DNA from: CAWHYG01 sp963833505
GTDB taxonomy: Bacteria; Eisenbacteria; RBG-16-71-46; CAIMUX01
Length of the DNA stretch: 48,387 bases
Direction of reading: 5' to 3'
Assembly (NCBI GenBank): GCA_963833505.1
Contig: CAWHYG010000012.1
Span: 1 to 48,387 of the forward strand
Under the pieces are notes generated by a model. That model saw only the letters and a program-made list of their open reading frames with translations. It ran no database searches and had not been told where the DNA came from. A program made the translations under genes and the position numbers. This document shows, piece by piece, positions 46,960 through 48,387 of this stretch (the stretch's first letter is position 1; the number at the start of each line of letters is the position of its first letter).

Positions 46960-48313
46960 GCGCCTCTCGATTTTCGGTGGAATCAGGCTCATAGGATGAT
47001 TTGCGCCCAGGGGTCATCGTGAAGAGAGCAACGCTGGTAGATCTTCAGTTTGAAGTATTCGGGATCACGGTAGCCCCTGGCCTGGCGACGGAGCTGGCCG
47101 ATGAGGCCGTTGATCGATTCGACGAGGCCCATCTTGATCGGATGCTCGAAGCCGCCGATCAGCTTTTCCAGGTTCTCCCGCAAGCGATACCCGACTTTCA
47201 CAAGAGGAGCCAGCCGGCTGCGGATGGCCATCCGACACCAGTTCAGCACCGCATTCCGCAGGGAACCAAGGCGGATCCAAGAGTAGTGGAAGATTCCACG
47301 CAGGCTCTCTTTCAGCAGATAGGCCCGGTGGAGCGTGCGGTTCCGGGCCAGAAGCTGTCCCAGGAGCCGCTTCTGCCCGAGATCAAGTGCCTCGTAGGCA
47401 CGGAGCAGCATCCACTTCTTCACCTTGAACTGTCGTCCGACATCATCCCTGGGTGCCCCGCCAAAGGTCTGCCGCCGGATCTTCTCCACCGCCTCGTTCA
47501 CCCACTGGATGATGTGAAAGCGGTCAAGCAAATGGATGGCCTTCGGGATAGCGGCCGCAATCGCGGCCAGATATGCCGAACCCAAGTCGCTGACCACCCC
47601 AACGAGCTTCCGGCGCCCCTTCGGCCCCAACTCTTGGAAGAAAGCCGCCAGGCTCTCCTCCTTCTTCCCTTCACCGACCCAAACGACCCGCCCCTTCTCC
47701 AGATCCGTGACCACGGTGAAGTAGACGTGCCCGCCGGTCCGAGTCACCTCGTCCACCCCGATCCAGCGAAGGCCTTGCAACGAAGGGGACGACCCGCCGA
47801 GCGCCATCGCGATCGACTCCTTGTCGATCCGGGCCACGGTGTCCCACGAGAGCCCGGCCATCTGAGCGACCTCGGAGATGGGGAGCCGGCGACAAAGCGC
47901 GGCCACCAGATCGAAGAAGTGCCGGGTCATCCGGTGGCCGGCCGCCTCCCACGGCAGACGTTCCACCCGCGTGCCGCCACAGCAGGAGAGCCGCCAGGGC
48001 GCGTAGACCAACCAGGTCTCGAAGTCTCCCATCGAGCGTTCCCGCCAGCTCCGTTCCTCGGTCTCCTGGAACAACCCTTCCCGGTGCGCCTGCCCGCACT
48101 CCGGGCAGTAGTGGAGCTTCCGTTGGTCCCGGAGAAAGATCCGCTTGACCGTCCGGCTTCGGCCGTCGGACTCAACCAACTCCTCGATCTCCACTTCCTT
48201 GACGCCAAACCCTTGCAGACTCCAGAGGGTTCTGAGACCCTCCAAATGCTCCTGGCCACTCATGGGTGCCTCCCTTCCGCCAAGAAGAAGACACCATGGG
48301 AAACCAGGAGTTC
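46960..48313 (-). mobile_element. ISL3-family insertion sequence, second type, about 1,354 bp
   Basis: Left end GGCGCCTCTCGATTTTCGG matches the end of the neighbouring fragment; right end is placed at 48313 by weaker inverted similarity (reverse GAACTCCTGGTTTCCCATGG) and by the abrupt start of the ISNCY left end at 48314. Confidence 0.7.
46989..48263 (-). CDS. ISL3-family transposase, second type
   Basis: 424 residues. Zinc-ribbon-like N-terminus (LHYCPECGQAHREGLF ... LSCCGGTRVERLPWEA), HTH (PISEVAQMAGLSWDTVARI), D in RWIGVDEVTRTGGHVYF, D in VGVVSDLGSAYLAAI, LLDRFHIIQWVNEAVEKIR, and E in GLVESINGLIGQLRRQARGY. Little similarity to the ISL3 transposase at 35475 outside the family motifs, so two separate ISL3 lineages are present. 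Intact. Confidence 0.9.
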   Translation of the reverse strand: MSGQEHLEGLRTLWSLQGFGVKEVEIEELVESDGRSRTVKRIFLRDQRKLHYCPECGQAHREGLFQETEERSWRERSMGDFETWLVYAPWRLSCCGGTRVERLPWEAAGHRMTRHFFDLVAALCRRLPISEVAQMAGLSWDTVARIDKESIAMALGGSSPSLQGLRWIGVDEVTRTGGHVYFTVVTDLEKGRVVWVGEGKKEESLAAFFQELGPKGRRKLVGVVSDLGSAYLAAIAAAIPKAIHLLDRFHIIQWVNEAVEKIRRQTFGGAPRDDVGRQFKVKKWMLLRAYEALDLGQKRLLGQLLARNRTLHRAYLLKESLRGIFHYSWIRLGSLRNAVLNWCRMAIRSRLAPLVKVGYRLRENLEKLIGGFEHPIKMGLVESINGLIGQLRRQARGYRDPEYFKLKIYQRCSLHDDPWAQIIL

Positions 48314-48387
48314 TCTTTCTGCAATTCCTTCCTCAGCAACCGATTCCAGCCTCAAGCCCAATCAACACGGGAATTCGAGAGGGACCT
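48314..48387 (+). mobile_element. Left end of a second ISNCY-type element, running off the window
   Basis: TCTTTCTGCAATTCCTTCCT and the following ~55 bp match 36748-36823, the left end of the ISNCY element. The transposase would start about 35 bp beyond the window end. Confidence 0.65.

Overview
This 48.4-kb window is high-GC bacterial accessory DNA crowded with insertion sequences (IS). About ten genes encode large secreted proteins: each keeps a signal peptide where its N-terminus survives, and most end in a short FlgD/T9SS-like Ig sorting domain finishing in a basic tail (for example ..RRLVVCR-stop). That architecture, with LVIVD propellers, FG-GAP arrays, a dockerin pair and a gingipain-like protein, suggests an FCB-superphylum-type bacterium such as Candidatus Eisenbacteria. 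This is inference from protein style, because no rRNA or core marker gene is present. I see no tRNA, rRNA or CRISPR array.

Layout. 1-5.8 kb: remains of a type I restriction-modification operon (hsdS end, an AlbA_2/COG2865 ATP-binding protein, hsdR) followed by a pRiA4b ORF-3-like gene. All are recognisable over their length but broken by many frameshifts or a stop codon. 5.8-9.5 kb: a small membrane-protein remnant, a periplasmic DsrE-family gene, a palindrome-ended repeat and an LVIVD propeller gene. 9.5-11 kb: a 1,417-bp rve-type IS (copy A). 11.2-16.1 kb: an FG-GAP repeat protein cut by an IS1380-family element with a 5-bp target duplication. 16.3-20.4 kb: a 5'-truncated RCC1-repeat protein and a subtilisin-like protein. 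20.8-23.9 kb: an IS256-family element with perfect 8-bp target duplications, then a second rve-type IS. 23.9-31.3 kb: a second copy of the DsrE segment, a second LVIVD propeller with dockerin repeats, and a 1,349-residue secreted protein of unknown function. 31.6-33.0 kb: rve-IS copy B, almost identical to copy A. 33.1-35.4 kb: a beta-helix protein and the 3' half of a subtilisin-like gene cut by an ISL3 element. 35.4-38.5 kb: ISL3 and ISNCY-type elements. 38.5-40.6 kb: a lipoprotein with FN3 and formylglycine-enzyme-like domains, bracketed by two palindrome-ended repeats and by remnants of IS transposases. 40.8-44.6 kb: a two-gene operon of a secreted unknown and a gingipain-like protein. 45-48.4 kb: another rve IS, a nested pair of ISL3 elements, and the left end of a second ISNCY-like element.

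The most interesting non-coding signals are two. (1) A leader module is shared upstream of three secreted-protein genes. It has a conserved hairpin and, at two loci, a sigma70-like promoter with a 17-bp spacer. IS elements have landed at nearly the same point of this leader at two loci, cutting the gene from its promoter at one of them. (2) A ~90-bp repeat with inverted ends occurs four times, each time at the edge of a gene or IS remnant, and may be a MITE-like or cassette-like element. The region looks like a surface/secretome island undergoing active IS-driven rearrangement and gene decay.
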